Below are positions 8,151 to 17,742 of a stretch of 41,808 nucleotides of DNA, piece by piece; position 1 is the first letter of the stretch, and the number at the start of each line of letters is the position of its first letter. The notes under the pieces are model-generated. The model was not told the DNA's origin. It was given only the letters and a program-made list of their open reading frames with translations, and did no database searches. The translations under genes were made by a program, and so were the position numbers. The DNA comes from an uncultured Acidobacteriia bacterium (GTDB lineage: Bacteria > Acidobacteriota > Terriglobia > Bryobacterales > Bryobacteraceae): positions 1 to 41,808 of the forward strand of contig CAIKAS010000252.1 of assembly GCA_903825445.1 (NCBI GenBank), written 5' to 3'.

Positions 8151-9485
8151 TTAAAGATCTTTTAGGCGCTCAGTCGCGTCGCCGAACTGATCCAGGTGGA
8201 TGCCCATGCGGTCCATCAGCGACAGGTACAGGCTGCACATCTTTCGATTATCGTCACCCGCCTTGTAGAAATCGAACGTACGACCGGTTTTGAGGGTTCC
8301 GCCGAGACCCCCGGCCAGCACCAGCGGCAGCTTGCTGTTATCGTGCTTGCGGCCGATCCACATGTTCGAAAGGAACATGAGGCAGGAGTGATCGAGCACC
8401 GTGCCGTCGCCTTCGGGCATGCTGTCGAGTTTCGTCGCGAGATAGGCCAGCTGGCTAAGATGGAAGCGCGCGATGCCTTCGTAGCCCGCCGAATTATTGT
8501 TATGCGATTCGCCGTGGTGGCCGTCTTTCACGCCATCGAGGAATGGATAGTAAAGCGCCGATAGATCGCGGGCCTGGAGAAGTGTCGCCACACGGGTCTT
8601 GTCGGTCTGGAAGGCAATGGCAATGATGTCGCACATCAGACGCGCGTGATCGCGGAGATCGTCGGGCAGGCCGTTGGCGGGGCGCTCCATTGCAATGGCT
8701 TTGGTGTTCTTCGCTTTGGCGTTATCGTCAGCGGCGTCTTTAGTCTTGCGCATGGCTTCCACACGTTTTTCGACTTCACGCACACTGGAGAGGTATTCGT
8801 CGAGTTTGGCCTTGTCGGTGGAACTGATCTGCTTGCTGAGCGTTTCGGCACGGTCGCGAACACGATCGAGAATACTCTGATTCCGCAGACTGCCCCTGTT
8901 TTCAAACAAGCTGTCGAACGCGAGCGAGGGATAGAGTTCCACGGGAACCGGCGAATCGGGTGTTTGCCAGGAGATGTGCGAACTGTAGGCGAGCGAGTAG
9001 TTCGTTTCGTGATATCCCGTCATGGGCGCTTCGCAGGCGAGGACTACGCTCGATTGCGGTGTGGCATCGCCGACATGATTGGCAATCAGCTGATCGATCG
9101 ATATGCCGGACTTGATCACCGCGCCCTTCTGGATATGGGCACCGGAAAGCAGGCCGCCCGTCATAGCCGGGTGAATACCCTTGCCGGTGGCTTCTTTGTT
9201 AAAGAGGCCGTCGATGTAGTTGATTTTGTGCTTTAGCGGTTCAAGCGGCGCGAGCGTTTTGCTCAGCACCATATCGGCGCCCTGGCCGGTAGCGCTCCAG
9301 TGATCTTCGTTAACGCCGTTGCCCATGAAGAGCACGCCGAAGCGTTGGGGAAAGGCAGAGGCGGAAGGCGTATCGGCCAGCGCGTGCAGAGATTCCAGCC
9401 ACGGCAGCGCCATGGTGACGCCTACGCCGCGCAGCACGGTTCGACGGGAAATACGGGCAGTTTGGTTTTCGGTCGGGTTGCTCAT
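8151..9485 (-). CDS. DUF1552 domain protein with Tat-type signal
   Basis: A 444-residue protein of the DUF1552 family (PF07586), which is abundant in acidobacteria and planctomycetes. The N-terminus carries a twin-arginine signal (ISRRTVLRGVG, then a hydrophobic stretch ending LHALA), implying export in folded form. Family features include LFMGNGVNEDHW, the SGAHIQKGA region, HHGESHNNN (a histidine-rich stretch near residue 331) and the late SNMWIGRKHDNSKLP segment. The fold appears related to alkaline-phosphatase/sulfatase-like proteins (DUF1501 relatives), but its reaction is not known. It begins two bases after the stop of the DUF1592 gene, the conserved partner of this family, so the two are expected to be co-expressed and to work together in the periplasm. 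Confidence 0.92.
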   Translation of the reverse strand: MSNPTENQTARISRRTVLRGVGVTMALPWLESLHALADTPSASAFPQRFGVLFMGNGVNEDHWSATGQGADMVLSKTLAPLEPLKHKINYIDGLFNKEATGKGIHPAMTGGLLSGAHIQKGAVIKSGISIDQLIANHVGDATPQSSVVLACEAPMTGYHETNYSLAYSSHISWQTPDSPVPVELYPSLAFDSLFENRGSLRNQSILDRVRDRAETLSKQISSTDKAKLDEYLSSVREVEKRVEAMRKTKDAADDNAKAKNTKAIAMERPANGLPDDLRDHARLMCDIIAIAFQTDKTRVATLLQARDLSALYYPFLDGVKDGHHGESHNNNSAGYEGIARFHLSQLAYLATKLDSMPEGDGTVLDHSCLMFLSNMWIGRKHDNSKLPLVLAGGLGGTLKTGRTFDFYKAGDDNRKMCSLYLSLMDRMGIHLDQFGDATERLKDL

Positions 9486-9487
9486 CT

Positions 9488-12400
9488 CTACATGCCTTTC
9501 CTGGACTGTATGTCTTTAATTTTCGCACTTCCCGGGACCGTTGTGGAGGCCCGGCTTGGTGTTGGTTTTCTATCGGCAGTTTCCGGAGCCCGCTTGTTGC
9601 GGAACTGAGGACTCAATACGATGGCTTCTATCAGGGAATCGAAATGGTTGCCGTTGGCCGCGAGCCTGGTCTTCATAGAATCGACCAGCGCTTCGTCGGA
9701 CAGGAGCAGCGAGCGGCTCAGCGCGTACGACAGTAGCTTGCGGCTGAGGCCATCGACGAAACCAGGCTGGCGGCGCTGGCGAATGTAATCCTGAACGCCG
9801 GGGAGACCAACTACGTCGACACCGCCGGGCAGCGAGGCGCTGGCGTCAATGGTGCGGCCACCGAGATCTTTCGTGCGTGCCTCACCAATCGGGCCGTAGC
9901 CTTCGAGCGCGAGTCCGAACACATCGAAACGCGCATGGCAGGAACCGCAAACAGGGTTGGCACGATGCTGCGCGAGAAGGTCGCGAATGGCGAGGTCCGA
10001 CTTCGCTTCATCATGCGGCAACTCGGGAACGACCGGCGGCGGAGGCGGAATGACTTCGCCGAGCACGCGGCTGACCAGCCAGTGCCCTCGCTTTACCGGG
10101 CTGGTGCGGAGGCCGGGGGAGTTCTGCGTCATGAAGACAGCCATCGGAATGAGGCCGCCGCGCTGGTACTTGTTGGCGTCGTCGACGCGCACCCAAATGT
10201 CGGGTACAGGCTTGATTACGACCGGAGGCTGATCGGTCGGCGGAAGTACGCCACGCCCTGGTCCACCGGAAGCACCGGCAGGGCGCGGTACAGGTGCCGG
10301 CGCGGGAGGCGGTGGCGGAGGATCGGGAAAAATATTCATTCCGTAGTGCTTCGCAAGTACCCGGTTCACGAACGTATAGTTGCCATAGAGGAAGTCAAAG
10401 ACTGACCGGTTGTTCTTCACCACGTCCTGAATGAAGCGGACAGGTTCCTGGAACATGGCCTCGCGGAGATCGTTGGTGAAGGCGGGGAAGCGCTCGCGAT
10501 CGACTCCGTTGTGGTTTTCAAAACGGCGGAATTCCAGCCAATTGCCGCCGAATTCGGTGGCGAAACCCTGGGCGCGATCGTCTTTCAGCATGCGGCGCGT
10601 CTGAGCGAGAAGAACCAAAGGGTTCTGCAAATCTCCGGCGGCGGCATGCGAGAGCAGTTCCTGATCCGGCATGCTGCTCCAGAGGAAGTAGCTCAAACGA
10701 CTGGCGAGAGCAATGCCCGAGAGCGGCACACCGGCAGACGACGGAGCGGCCTTCGGGGCGGCGGGTGCGGGCGTGGTGGAGGCCGCAAGTTTGACCTTGC
10801 CTGCGGGCTGATTGGCTTCCGAGAGATCAATGCGGTAGCAGAAATCGGGCGACATCAGGACGGCGACGATGGAATCGCGGACGGCGTCTTCATGAGAAAG
10901 GCCGTTCTTATCGCGCAACTGGTGATAATAGGCGACCATATCGGCTGACTCGGCTTTCGTGAGCGGGCGGCGATACGCGCGGGCGGCGAATTTGAGCAGC
11001 GCATCAATATGCTTCGGCTCGGCTTCGGCATGCATCTTCTCGAGGCCCCGAAGGGTTGCGTCAACTCGGTCAAAGTGTTCCGTAATGGCGGCGGGAGCGA
11101 GCGGGCTGTTGGTTGGAACGGCGGCCGCCTTGGCGAGGTACTTCTGCTTGAGCCCCATGATGACGGGGCTATCGGTGACTTCGTGACCCACGGGGCGTGG
11201 GGAACCGCCCTCATCACCTTTCCCGTCGACCTCGCCGCTCTGGTTAAAGTAGAACTGCACGAAGGTGCGGGACGTGTACTCGGCGATGAAATCGAATTCG
11301 GTCCAGAGGCGGTCGAGCTGCTTCTGGCCCTTTTCATCGAGGATGAGTTCGTTCAGTGCTGTGTCATCGCGATAGTAGCCCATCACATTGTGGTATCCGG
11401 CGCTGAGCAGGCGACCTTTGTCCTGAGTGTTATCCGGAAAATAGCGGCCGCGCTCGGACATGAAGAAGCCGTCGGGGAAGACGTTGGCGAAGCGCGCGAA
11501 TGAGGCTTCGTATTTCGCTCGCTGCGCTTTGGGAACGACGAGATCCTGGTTGCCTAAGCGAGACTTCTGAATCACTGCGGCCCAGTGTGGAGCGCCGTCC
11601 TGATGCAGGCCGGGGTAACGAGGGATGGTGGGAGTAGCCGGGGTCGGATCTTCGTCATTGCGCAGCGAAGCGGGATCGAAATCGCGGCGATGGATGGCGT
11701 ACTGCTGGAGTTTCCAATCCATCAACGCTTCGGACGCGCCGGGCAGTCCCTTGACAATTGGCGCGGCAAACTGCATGCCGGTATCGAGGCGCATGCGAAT
11801 GACCCAATCGCGCATTTCGGTGAATTTTTCGCGCGCGGGTTCGGCTTTGGAAGCGTCGGGCGCAGGAAGGGCATGCCACATTCTTTGCAGCCTGGCGATT
11901 GGTCCAACTTCAGTCTTTGCCACTTCCGGCGTTTCCTGAAGAATTCCCCAGACGAGCGGCAGATACTTCGGACTCAGCTTTGCGTCGGCGGCGATTCGAG
12001 TGAGTGTCGCGGTCGGCTTGCCCAGCGCGACGCGGTACTTGTAGCGCCACGCGGCGGCAAAGTAATCCGCGAAGTCAGTGGGCTGGCTGAAATAGAAGTC
12101 GATGATGCGCTGGATCGTGTACTTGTCTTTATCAGTTTCGACCAGCATGGGCGTCGGCGCGAAATCGATGCCGTCGGGTGTGAGCACCATGTGATCGGCA
12201 ACTTCGTGGGCAGCCTGCAGGTACTTGTTCAGCAACGCCGGCGACATGGCGAGCGATTCGCCGGAATTATCGAAGCCTGCCTGATTGGCGGGGTCAACGG
12301 GGAATTCTCGTGTGGGCTTGATATCGACGCCGGTGAGATCTCGAATCGTGTAGTTGTACTCGGCATTGCTGAGGCGGCGCGCGAGGACGGGGCCGGGATC

Positions 12401-12772
12401 GCCGGCATGTTTGCGGGCTTCATCGGCGCGCATGGCCTTGACCCAATCGACAATCTTCTGGCGGGCTTCATCAGATGGCGCGGGCATGCCCGCAGGGGGC
12501 ATTTGCCTGCTGGTCAGTTTGTCGATGACGAGAGCCCAACGGGGATGGTCGCGAACGACCATATCCGTGCTCGTGTAAGAAGAAAGATCGAACTGAGCAG
12601 CCGGCGTTTGGCCGCTATGGCATGCCACGCAATACTGAGCGACGAACGGACGGACGACCTGGTTAAATTGCTGGTCGAGTACGGTGTTGGCAGGCTCAGC
12701 GACCGGGATGGCTGTGATCGCCAGAAGTCCTGTGGCCAGACGGAGAAGTATCTTTACGGGGCGACGTGGCAT
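9488..12772 (-). CDS. DUF1592 domain protein with cytochrome-c-like motifs
   Basis: A 1094-residue exported protein of the planctomycetal/acidobacterial PSCyt type. After a leader (residues 8-26) it has a haem c motif CVACH (48-52), a DUF1587 region (about 114-175, RRLSNAEYNYTIRDLTG), DUF1595 (about 590-650, RAYRRPLTKAES), DUF1592 (about 700-830, ALASRLSYFLWSSMPD), DUF1588 (about 890-985) containing a second CxxCH, CGSCH (942-946), and DUF1585 at the C-terminus. Proline-rich linkers surround residues 670-690 and 810-850. Two haem sites suggest electron transfer in the periplasm, but the substrate is unknown. The gene has a good promoter just upstream and is followed two bases later by the DUF1552 partner. 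Confidence 0.92.
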   Translation of the reverse strand: MPRRPVKILLRLATGLLAITAIPVAEPANTVLDQQFNQVVRPFVAQYCVACHSGQTPAAQFDLSSYTSTDMVVRDHPRWALVIDKLTSRQMPPAGMPAPSDEARQKIVDWVKAMRADEARKHAGDPGPVLARRLSNAEYNYTIRDLTGVDIKPTREFPVDPANQAGFDNSGESLAMSPALLNKYLQAAHEVADHMVLTPDGIDFAPTPMLVETDKDKYTIQRIIDFYFSQPTDFADYFAAAWRYKYRVALGKPTATLTRIAADAKLSPKYLPLVWGILQETPEVAKTEVGPIARLQRMWHALPAPDASKAEPAREKFTEMRDWVIRMRLDTGMQFAAPIVKGLPGASEALMDWKLQQYAIHRRDFDPASLRNDEDPTPATPTIPRYPGLHQDGAPHWAAVIQKSRLGNQDLVVPKAQRAKYEASFARFANVFPDGFFMSERGRYFPDNTQDKGRLLSAGYHNVMGYYRDDTALNELILDEKGQKQLDRLWTEFDFIAEYTSRTFVQFYFNQSGEVDGKGDEGGSPRPVGHEVTDSPVIMGLKQKYLAKAAAVPTNSPLAPAAITEHFDRVDATLRGLEKMHAEAEPKHIDALLKFAARAYRRPLTKAESADMVAYYHQLRDKNGLSHEDAVRDSIVAVLMSPDFCYRIDLSEANQPAGKVKLAASTTPAPAAPKAAPSSAGVPLSGIALASRLSYFLWSSMPDQELLSHAAAGDLQNPLVLLAQTRRMLKDDRAQGFATEFGGNWLEFRRFENHNGVDRERFPAFTNDLREAMFQEPVRFIQDVVKNNRSVFDFLYGNYTFVNRVLAKHYGMNIFPDPPPPPPAPAPVPRPAGASGGPGRGVLPPTDQPPVVIKPVPDIWVRVDDANKYQRGGLIPMAVFMTQNSPGLRTSPVKRGHWLVSRVLGEVIPPPPPVVPELPHDEAKSDLAIRDLLAQHRANPVCGSCHARFDVFGLALEGYGPIGEARTKDLGGRTIDASASLPGGVDVVGLPGVQDYIRQRRQPGFVDGLSRKLLSYALSRSLLLSDEALVDSMKTRLAANGNHFDSLIEAIVLSPQFRNKRAPETADRKPTPSRASTTVPGSAKIKDIQSRKGM

Positions 12773-12789
12773 GTCAGTGTATCAGATTG

Positions 12790-12818
12790 ATTATACAGGG
12801 GCTCGGAATCGGAAACAA
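12790..12818 (-). promoter_or_regulatory. Sigma-70-type promoter for the DUF1592-DUF1552 operon
   Basis: On the minus strand TTGTTT (12818-12813) and a perfect TATAAT (12795-12790) are separated by 17 bases. A start about 7 bases downstream would leave a leader of only about 10 bases before the ATG at 12772, and no Shine-Dalgarno sequence is visible there. Confidence 0.55.
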
Positions 12819-12854
12819 GGCCGAGTTGGGCGGAAAGATACGCCAGAGGCCGCT

Positions 12855-14177
12855 TTAGGCCAAAGCGGAGACCGACCAACCCGCACGATACTTGCGTCGC
12901 AGAAATTCGTTAGCTGGTTTCGAGTTTGTGAACTTCGCCTTTTCGCCGTTCCATTGGAGCGTCGAGTTCGGAAAGCGGGTGGCAAGTGGTCCCAGCAGCA
13001 CTGCCTCCGTGAGTTGTCCGGAGTATTCGAATGGTGTCGAAGTTTTGCCGTTGCCCAGTACGGCTTCGGCGAACTCCAGGTAATGGTCCGTGCGCTCGGC
13101 TTCCGGCAGTTTGTAGCCGGCGAAATCGCGCAAGGGCAGCAGAATCGGCGTCGCGATATGCGGCAACAGCATCTGCCCCTTGGTGCCGATGAAGATGGAA
13201 CCCTGGCCGGGGAATTTCAGCGATCCCAATAAGGCGCGGATTTCGTCGGGAGGAATCCGATCGCCATCGTACCAGGTGACGGGGACGGTCTTTTCGGCAG
13301 TGTAAGGCGTGCCGGGGAAGACGTAGCGTATCAGAGTATCCAGAGCCCAGCTTTCGCCATTTGGCGCCGCGCCCTCGCTGCGCACTGAGAGCGGCGAACC
13401 GATCTGCAATGAACTGAACACCGGATCCAGAATGTGGCAGCCCATATCGCCGAAGGTGGCAGTACCGAAATCCAGGCGTTTCCGCCAGTTGCTCGGGTGA
13501 TAGACATCCTTGATATAAGGACGGGCCGGCGCGACACCCAGCCATGAATCCCAATTGAAGCCTGCGGGGATGGGGTCGGCGACGGTGGGTAACTTGTCCG
13601 TATCGCCCCACTTCTTTTCGCTCCACGTATGGACCTCCCTGACTTTGCCGATTGCGCCGGACTGGATCAGCTTCACGGCGATCTTGTATTCTCGCCAGGA
13701 GTGAATCTGGATGCCCATTTGGGTGGGCACGTTCTTCTCGTGCGCCACCTTCATCATGGTGCGGATTTCGTGGATATCGTGCGCCAGTGGTTTCTGCACG
13801 TAAACGGGGAGTCCGGCATGCATGGCGCTGATAGCCATAGGGGCATGCATGTGATCCGGCGTGCCGACGCAGGCGGCGTCCAGTTGCCCGCGCTCTTTGC
13901 GGAGCATCTCGCGCCAATCTTCATAGATGCGCGCGTCGGGGTATTTCTTTTTCACCCGATCCAGACGGTTGGCGTCGACTTCCGCCACGCATGCGAGTTT
14001 GACCTTAGGATGCGCGGCGATGCCATCCAGCGTGGAGAAAGCCATGCCATTGGCGCCGAATGCTGCCAGACGAATAGTGCCGGACGGCGGCTTCGACAGC
14101 AGGTCGCGGATGAAAAACGGCGCGGTCAGCGCAGTGGCGCCAGCGGATTGCAGAAAAGATCGGCGATTAATCGTCAC
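12855..14177 (-). CDS. Gfo/Idh/MocA-family oxidoreductase with Tat-type leader
   Basis: A 440-residue NAD(P)-dependent oxidoreductase-like protein. It starts with a twin-arginine leader (INRRSFLQSAGATAL), so it is probably exported, as is common for this family in planctomycetes and acidobacteria. The Rossmann start is IRLAAFGANGMAF (the usual GxGxxG loop is GANG), followed by ACVAEVDANR, the AACVGTPDHMHAP segment and VYVQKPLAHDIHEIR, where QKP replaces the more common EKP and carries the catalytic lysine. WDSWLGVAPARPY and the DMGCHILDP motif fit the C-terminal dimerisation domain. Substrate is unknown, probably a sugar or inositol-type compound. It lies upstream of the DUF1592 gene on the same strand, but that gene has its own promoter. 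Confidence 0.9.
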   Translation of the reverse strand: MTINRRSFLQSAGATALTAPFFIRDLLSKPPSGTIRLAAFGANGMAFSTLDGIAAHPKVKLACVAEVDANRLDRVKKKYPDARIYEDWREMLRKERGQLDAACVGTPDHMHAPMAISAMHAGLPVYVQKPLAHDIHEIRTMMKVAHEKNVPTQMGIQIHSWREYKIAVKLIQSGAIGKVREVHTWSEKKWGDTDKLPTVADPIPAGFNWDSWLGVAPARPYIKDVYHPSNWRKRLDFGTATFGDMGCHILDPVFSSLQIGSPLSVRSEGAAPNGESWALDTLIRYVFPGTPYTAEKTVPVTWYDGDRIPPDEIRALLGSLKFPGQGSIFIGTKGQMLLPHIATPILLPLRDFAGYKLPEAERTDHYLEFAEAVLGNGKTSTPFEYSGQLTEAVLLGPLATRFPNSTLQWNGEKAKFTNSKPANEFLRRKYRAGWSVSALA

Positions 14178-14213
14178 CGAATCATTCTACAGCGGACTGC
14201 GGTTTGACGCCGG

Positions 14214-15263
14214 TCAATTGGAGCGTCGGTAACGACGGGCACCGCAGATCGCGGCCAGGGCAAATCCGCCCAGCAGGAAGGTCGCGGGTTCCGGGGAACT
14301 CGCGGGCCCTGATTCAAACCCGTCGGAGCCATACGACGACCCCGAATCGGACGTGATGCTGAACTGGGAGACAAAACTGCCGCTGGAATCGTACACCTGT
14401 ATCCCGGTGAGACTCAAGCCTGTCGGGTCAGAAACAGTCTGGCTGATCGAGGGATTCGTATCGGAGAGCAGCCCCATATCGTATGTAATCGGTGCGCCGA
14501 AGTTCACCTGGAGCATTTGGGTCTGGAGAGACGCGTTGGTACAGGTAAAAGTGCCGCTGCCCGTGACGCAGCCCGGAACAGGTTCACCCGCGTAAATCGA
14601 GCCGGCGATATTCTCCACTCCGGCTACCGAGACGCTTGCGCCCTGAAAATTGGCATAGAAAATGTTTTCATTCGTGTTGTCAACCTGCACGTTCACCTGC
14701 ATCTCTCCTCCTCCCCCATTGGCCGGATTCGTGATTGTCATGGAGGCGTTCAGCGTATAGTCAAACACCATGTAGCCGGTGCCGGTGGGCGCGCCCGTTA
14801 GATTGAAGGAGTCGTTGTCAATCCCGAAAGCCACCGTCTCCGCTTTCCCGTTAAAACCCTGGACGCCGTTGACCGTACCGGAGGTATCCACTGCGACCGA
14901 CCCGTAGCTGGCGGTCGCCGAAGCCGATCCGGCGAAGGAGTTAGTGGGATATGACGAGTAAGGGGTGGTCCCCAAGGCGTAGGAATTGGTCAAAGGACCT
15001 GTTGGCGCGATCATGTCCGTGACCGCGCCGCTCAAGCCGCAGTCGCTGATGCCGTTACCGCCGGGATCGGTTAACAGCCCGAAACCGCCCAGGTCCGAAA
15101 AGAACGAGGTGATGGCGGTCGGAGGTCCGCCCGCTCCGGAGCAGCCAGTGTTGGATCCTCCGATGACACCCGTGTAGGCCTCCAGCGACGACGCGTGTGC
15201 GGGGACACTCACTGCTCCCGCGATCAGTAGAATCATGCCAATCCTGTTCTGGTGACGATACAT
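14214..15263 (-). CDS. PEP-CTERM sorting-domain surface protein
   Basis: A 349-residue secreted protein. The ATG at 15263 follows GGAGGAG, giving a signal peptide (residues 8-25, ending PAHASS); the frame extends 13 codons further upstream but that start spoils the leader. The body is low-complexity, rich in Gly, Ser, Thr and Asn, with beta-strand character and cysteines near the N-terminus. The C-terminus is a PEP-CTERM signal: SSPEPATFLLGGF, a hydrophobic helix and RRYRRSN. Such proteins are processed by an exosortase and placed on the surface or in exopolysaccharide; no exosortase gene is in this window. The gene is divergent from the winged-helix/TPR regulator. Confidence 0.85.
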   Translation of the reverse strand: MYRHQNRIGMILLIAGAVSVPAHASSLEAYTGVIGGSNTGCSGAGGPPTAITSFFSDLGGFGLLTDPGGNGISDCGLSGAVTDMIAPTGPLTNSYALGTTPYSSYPTNSFAGSASATASYGSVAVDTSGTVNGVQGFNGKAETVAFGIDNDSFNLTGAPTGTGYMVFDYTLNASMTITNPANGGGGEMQVNVQVDNTNENIFYANFQGASVSVAGVENIAGSIYAGEPVPGCVTGSGTFTCTNASLQTQMLQVNFGAPITYDMGLLSDTNPSISQTVSDPTGLSLTGIQVYDSSGSFVSQFSITSDSGSSYGSDGFESGPASSPEPATFLLGGFALAAICGARRYRRSN

Positions 15264-15409
15264 GTTAGTTGTGCTCCTCCGTAGATTCCAAACCGCCAGC
15301 ATGGTGCGATGAAGGGCTTACAATCAAATCGTGACTGCCACGATCCGATATTGCCTCTTTACCTTGTGATGAGACCATGGTTCGGGTCGGTTAGTCTTCA
15401 GGGTCCGAT

Positions 15410-15431
15410 CAATTCGTTCTCAATTTGTTCT
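15410..15431 (+). repeat. Two 11-bp direct repeats upstream of the winged-helix regulator
   Basis: CAATTCGTTCT (15410-15420) and CAATTTGTTCT (15421-15431) are adjacent and differ at one base; CAAT begins a partial third copy. An 11-bp period is one helical turn, the arrangement bound by OmpR/PhoB-type winged-helix domains, and the block ends 22 bases before the start of a gene encoding such a domain. Confidence 0.6.
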
Positions 15432-15453
15432 CAATCCGCGTATGGTTCATTAA

Positions 15454-17742
15454 ATGAATAACTTGTATCGCTTCGCGGAGTTTGAACTCGATCCAGCCAA
15501 TCGCGTTTTTTCGGGCTTCGGCAAGACCATTTCGCTGCCCGCGCGTGCCTTCGATTTGCTTCTCTACATGGTTCGTAACTCCGGTCGCCTACTCACCAAG
15601 GAGGAGCTGATGAAGACGGTGTGGGGGGACGCCTTCGTGGAAGAAGGCAACCTCACGCAGAGCGTTTTTCTGGTCCGGAAGGCGCTTGCAAGCGTCCAGC
15701 CGGAGAACAAGATCATTGTGACAGTCCCCGGACGCGGCTATCGGTTTGAAAGTCTAGTAACTGAAGTTTTACCGGTTGAAATCCAGCCTTCCGTTCCAGC
15801 GCCGGCGGCGGTATCGGATCAGGTGGACGCGGCCGGCAGATCTCTAAAACCGGACCGTCGCCTTCTTTGGGCCGCAGTCTCAGTTGTCGGGATCCTGACA
15901 GTGGCTGGAGCCGGGTGGTTCTGGTACACGCGGGCGGTTCCGGGCGACCACCATGAGGTGGTCCTTGCGGATTTCGAAGATACGACTGGCGAGCCGGGTT
16001 TTCAGCGTGCTGTCAATATTGCCATCGGAATCGATCTGAAGCAGTCGCCATTCCTGCAGGTGACATCGGACGCTAAAGTCTCAAACACGCTAAAGCTGAT
16101 GGAGCGGAAGCCCGACGAAAGGCTGACGGTCAACCTGGCGAGGGAGGTCTGCCAGCGAATCGATGCGCAGGCGGTCCTGTCCGGCTTAATCGCGCGGTTT
16201 GGCCAGCAATACCTCCTCACTCTCACTGCGTCCGACTGCGCCAATGGCCAGGAACTTGTTCAGACGCGCGCAACGGCGAAGACTGGCGACAACATACTAC
16301 AGGCGCTCGATTCCGTTGCCGCCGAAATGCGCCGGCGTCTGGGCGAACCATTACGGTCGCTCCGCCGGTTCAGCAAACCGCTGCTTGAAAAGGAGACCGG
16401 TTCGCTCGATGCCTTGAAGGCCTACTCGCAGGCTCACGATATCGGGATGCAGGGCAGATTTCAGGAATCGATTCCACTGTTCCGTCGCGCGCTGGAACTG
16501 GATCCGCAATTCGCGATTGCCTGGGCCGACCTCGGCGTGATTTACAACAATCTGGGAGAGCCTGCGCAGAGCGCTCAAACTCTGCGGAGAGCGTACGAAT
16601 TGCGTGATGTTGCGGATGAACCCGACCGGCTGTTCATTATTGCCAACTACCACAGTATGGTGACCGGCGATCTGCACGAAGCTATTCGCAACTATGAAAC
16701 GTGGACGGAGATTTATGCGCGCAATTCCACGGCATGGGCAAGTCTCGCGAATATGCAGATACAGATCGGCCGGCCGGATCTTGCCATCGACCCGGCGAGA
16801 CGCGCGATCGCGATTGACGTAAAGAATTCCGTGGCGTATGTCAATCTGGCCAGGGCACAACTGTTTGCGGGTAAGGTGGACGATGCAATTGCCACCTGCC
16901 AACAGGCAATCGTACAGAAGGTGGATGCAGCCGATGTGCACGGCATCTTGATTCAGGCCGGATTTGCGGACGGCGACGCTTCAGCGTCAGATGCCCAAGT
17001 GGTATGGGCGAGGGGAATGCCATCTGAACCCTACATCACGCTCCAGCGTGCGTTGCTGAGTTTCGCTGAAGGAAAGCCGAAGATGGGCACGGAATTGTTC
17101 TCGAAACTGGCGGAGGGTTACACAAAACGCGGCATGGCGGAACGCGCTACCCGCATGCGCGGCGGGATGCCTCGCCTCGAAGCGGAACTTGGCATGACCG
17201 ATACGGCGCGGAAGGCGCTGGATGAACTGCCGCCGGTTGAGGGGTCCACCGATGTCCCGGTCGCTCTGGCTGAGGTGGGTGAGGATGCGCGAGCCGAGAC
17301 GATTCTCCAGCACGATCTCAAAGAGTTTCCTCAGGATACTTTGTGGCAGAACGTGAAAGGGCCGCAGATTGCAGCCGCGATCGCGCTGGCGCGGAATGAA
17401 CCGAGGGTTGCGATCGAGGCCCTGCGACGCGGTATTCCATATGACCTTCGAAGCACTGAACTTGCGGCCCTGCGCGGGCGTGCATATCTGGCCGCAAAGC
17501 AGTTCCCCCAGGCTGAAGCCGAGTTTCGGAAAATTATTGCACACCCTGGGTTGGAACCGCTCTCAGCGAACCATGCACTGGCGCATTTGGGTCTGGCGCG
17601 CGCTTTGTCGCTGGAGGGCAACGTTGCCGGGGGACGCGCGGAGTACGAGAGTTTCTTTACCTCCTGGAAAGCTGCCGATGCCGATGTTCCGGTGCTCCTC
17701 GCGGCGAAATCTGAGTACGCGAAGCTGGCGTTGATTCGCTGA
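15454..17742 (+). CDS. CadC-like winged-helix, single-TM, TPR regulator
   Basis: A 762-residue membrane-anchored regulator of a type greatly expanded in acidobacteria. Residues 3-102 are an OmpR-type winged-helix DNA-binding domain (YRFAEFELDPANR, ALYMV-like core helix, KEELMKTVWGDAFVEEGNLTQ, then VTVPGRGYRF at the wing). A proline-rich linker is followed by one membrane segment (about 137-158), after which the rest faces the periplasm. Residues about 180-310 form an alpha/beta domain and 320-762 are TPR repeats (for example FRRALELDPQFAIAWADLGVIYNNLG). There is no receiver domain or kinase nearby, so signalling is probably direct through the membrane as in CadC. The direct repeats just upstream suggest autoregulation. 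No clear Shine-Dalgarno sequence precedes the ATG. Confidence 0.88.
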   Translation: MNNLYRFAEFELDPANRVFSGFGKTISLPARAFDLLLYMVRNSGRLLTKEELMKTVWGDAFVEEGNLTQSVFLVRKALASVQPENKIIVTVPGRGYRFESLVTEVLPVEIQPSVPAPAAVSDQVDAAGRSLKPDRRLLWAAVSVVGILTVAGAGWFWYTRAVPGDHHEVVLADFEDTTGEPGFQRAVNIAIGIDLKQSPFLQVTSDAKVSNTLKLMERKPDERLTVNLAREVCQRIDAQAVLSGLIARFGQQYLLTLTASDCANGQELVQTRATAKTGDNILQALDSVAAEMRRRLGEPLRSLRRFSKPLLEKETGSLDALKAYSQAHDIGMQGRFQESIPLFRRALELDPQFAIAWADLGVIYNNLGEPAQSAQTLRRAYELRDVADEPDRLFIIANYHSMVTGDLHEAIRNYETWTEIYARNSTAWASLANMQIQIGRPDLAIDPARRAIAIDVKNSVAYVNLARAQLFAGKVDDAIATCQQAIVQKVDAADVHGILIQAGFADGDASASDAQVVWARGMPSEPYITLQRALLSFAEGKPKMGTELFSKLAEGYTKRGMAERATRMRGGMPRLEAELGMTDTARKALDELPPVEGSTDVPVALAEVGEDARAETILQHDLKEFPQDTLWQNVKGPQIAAAIALARNEPRVAIEALRRGIPYDLRSTELAALRGRAYLAAKQFPQAEAEFRKIIAHPGLEPLSANHALAHLGLARALSLEGNVAGGRAEYESFFTSWKAADADVPVLLAAKSEYAKLALIR

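Noticed and set aside
11585-12790. A 401-residue open frame on the plus strand
   Set aside because: It is antisense to the DUF1592 gene, whose domains are clear in this region; the plus-strand translation is Arg/Gly-rich with no family resemblance. High GC content creates long shadow frames.
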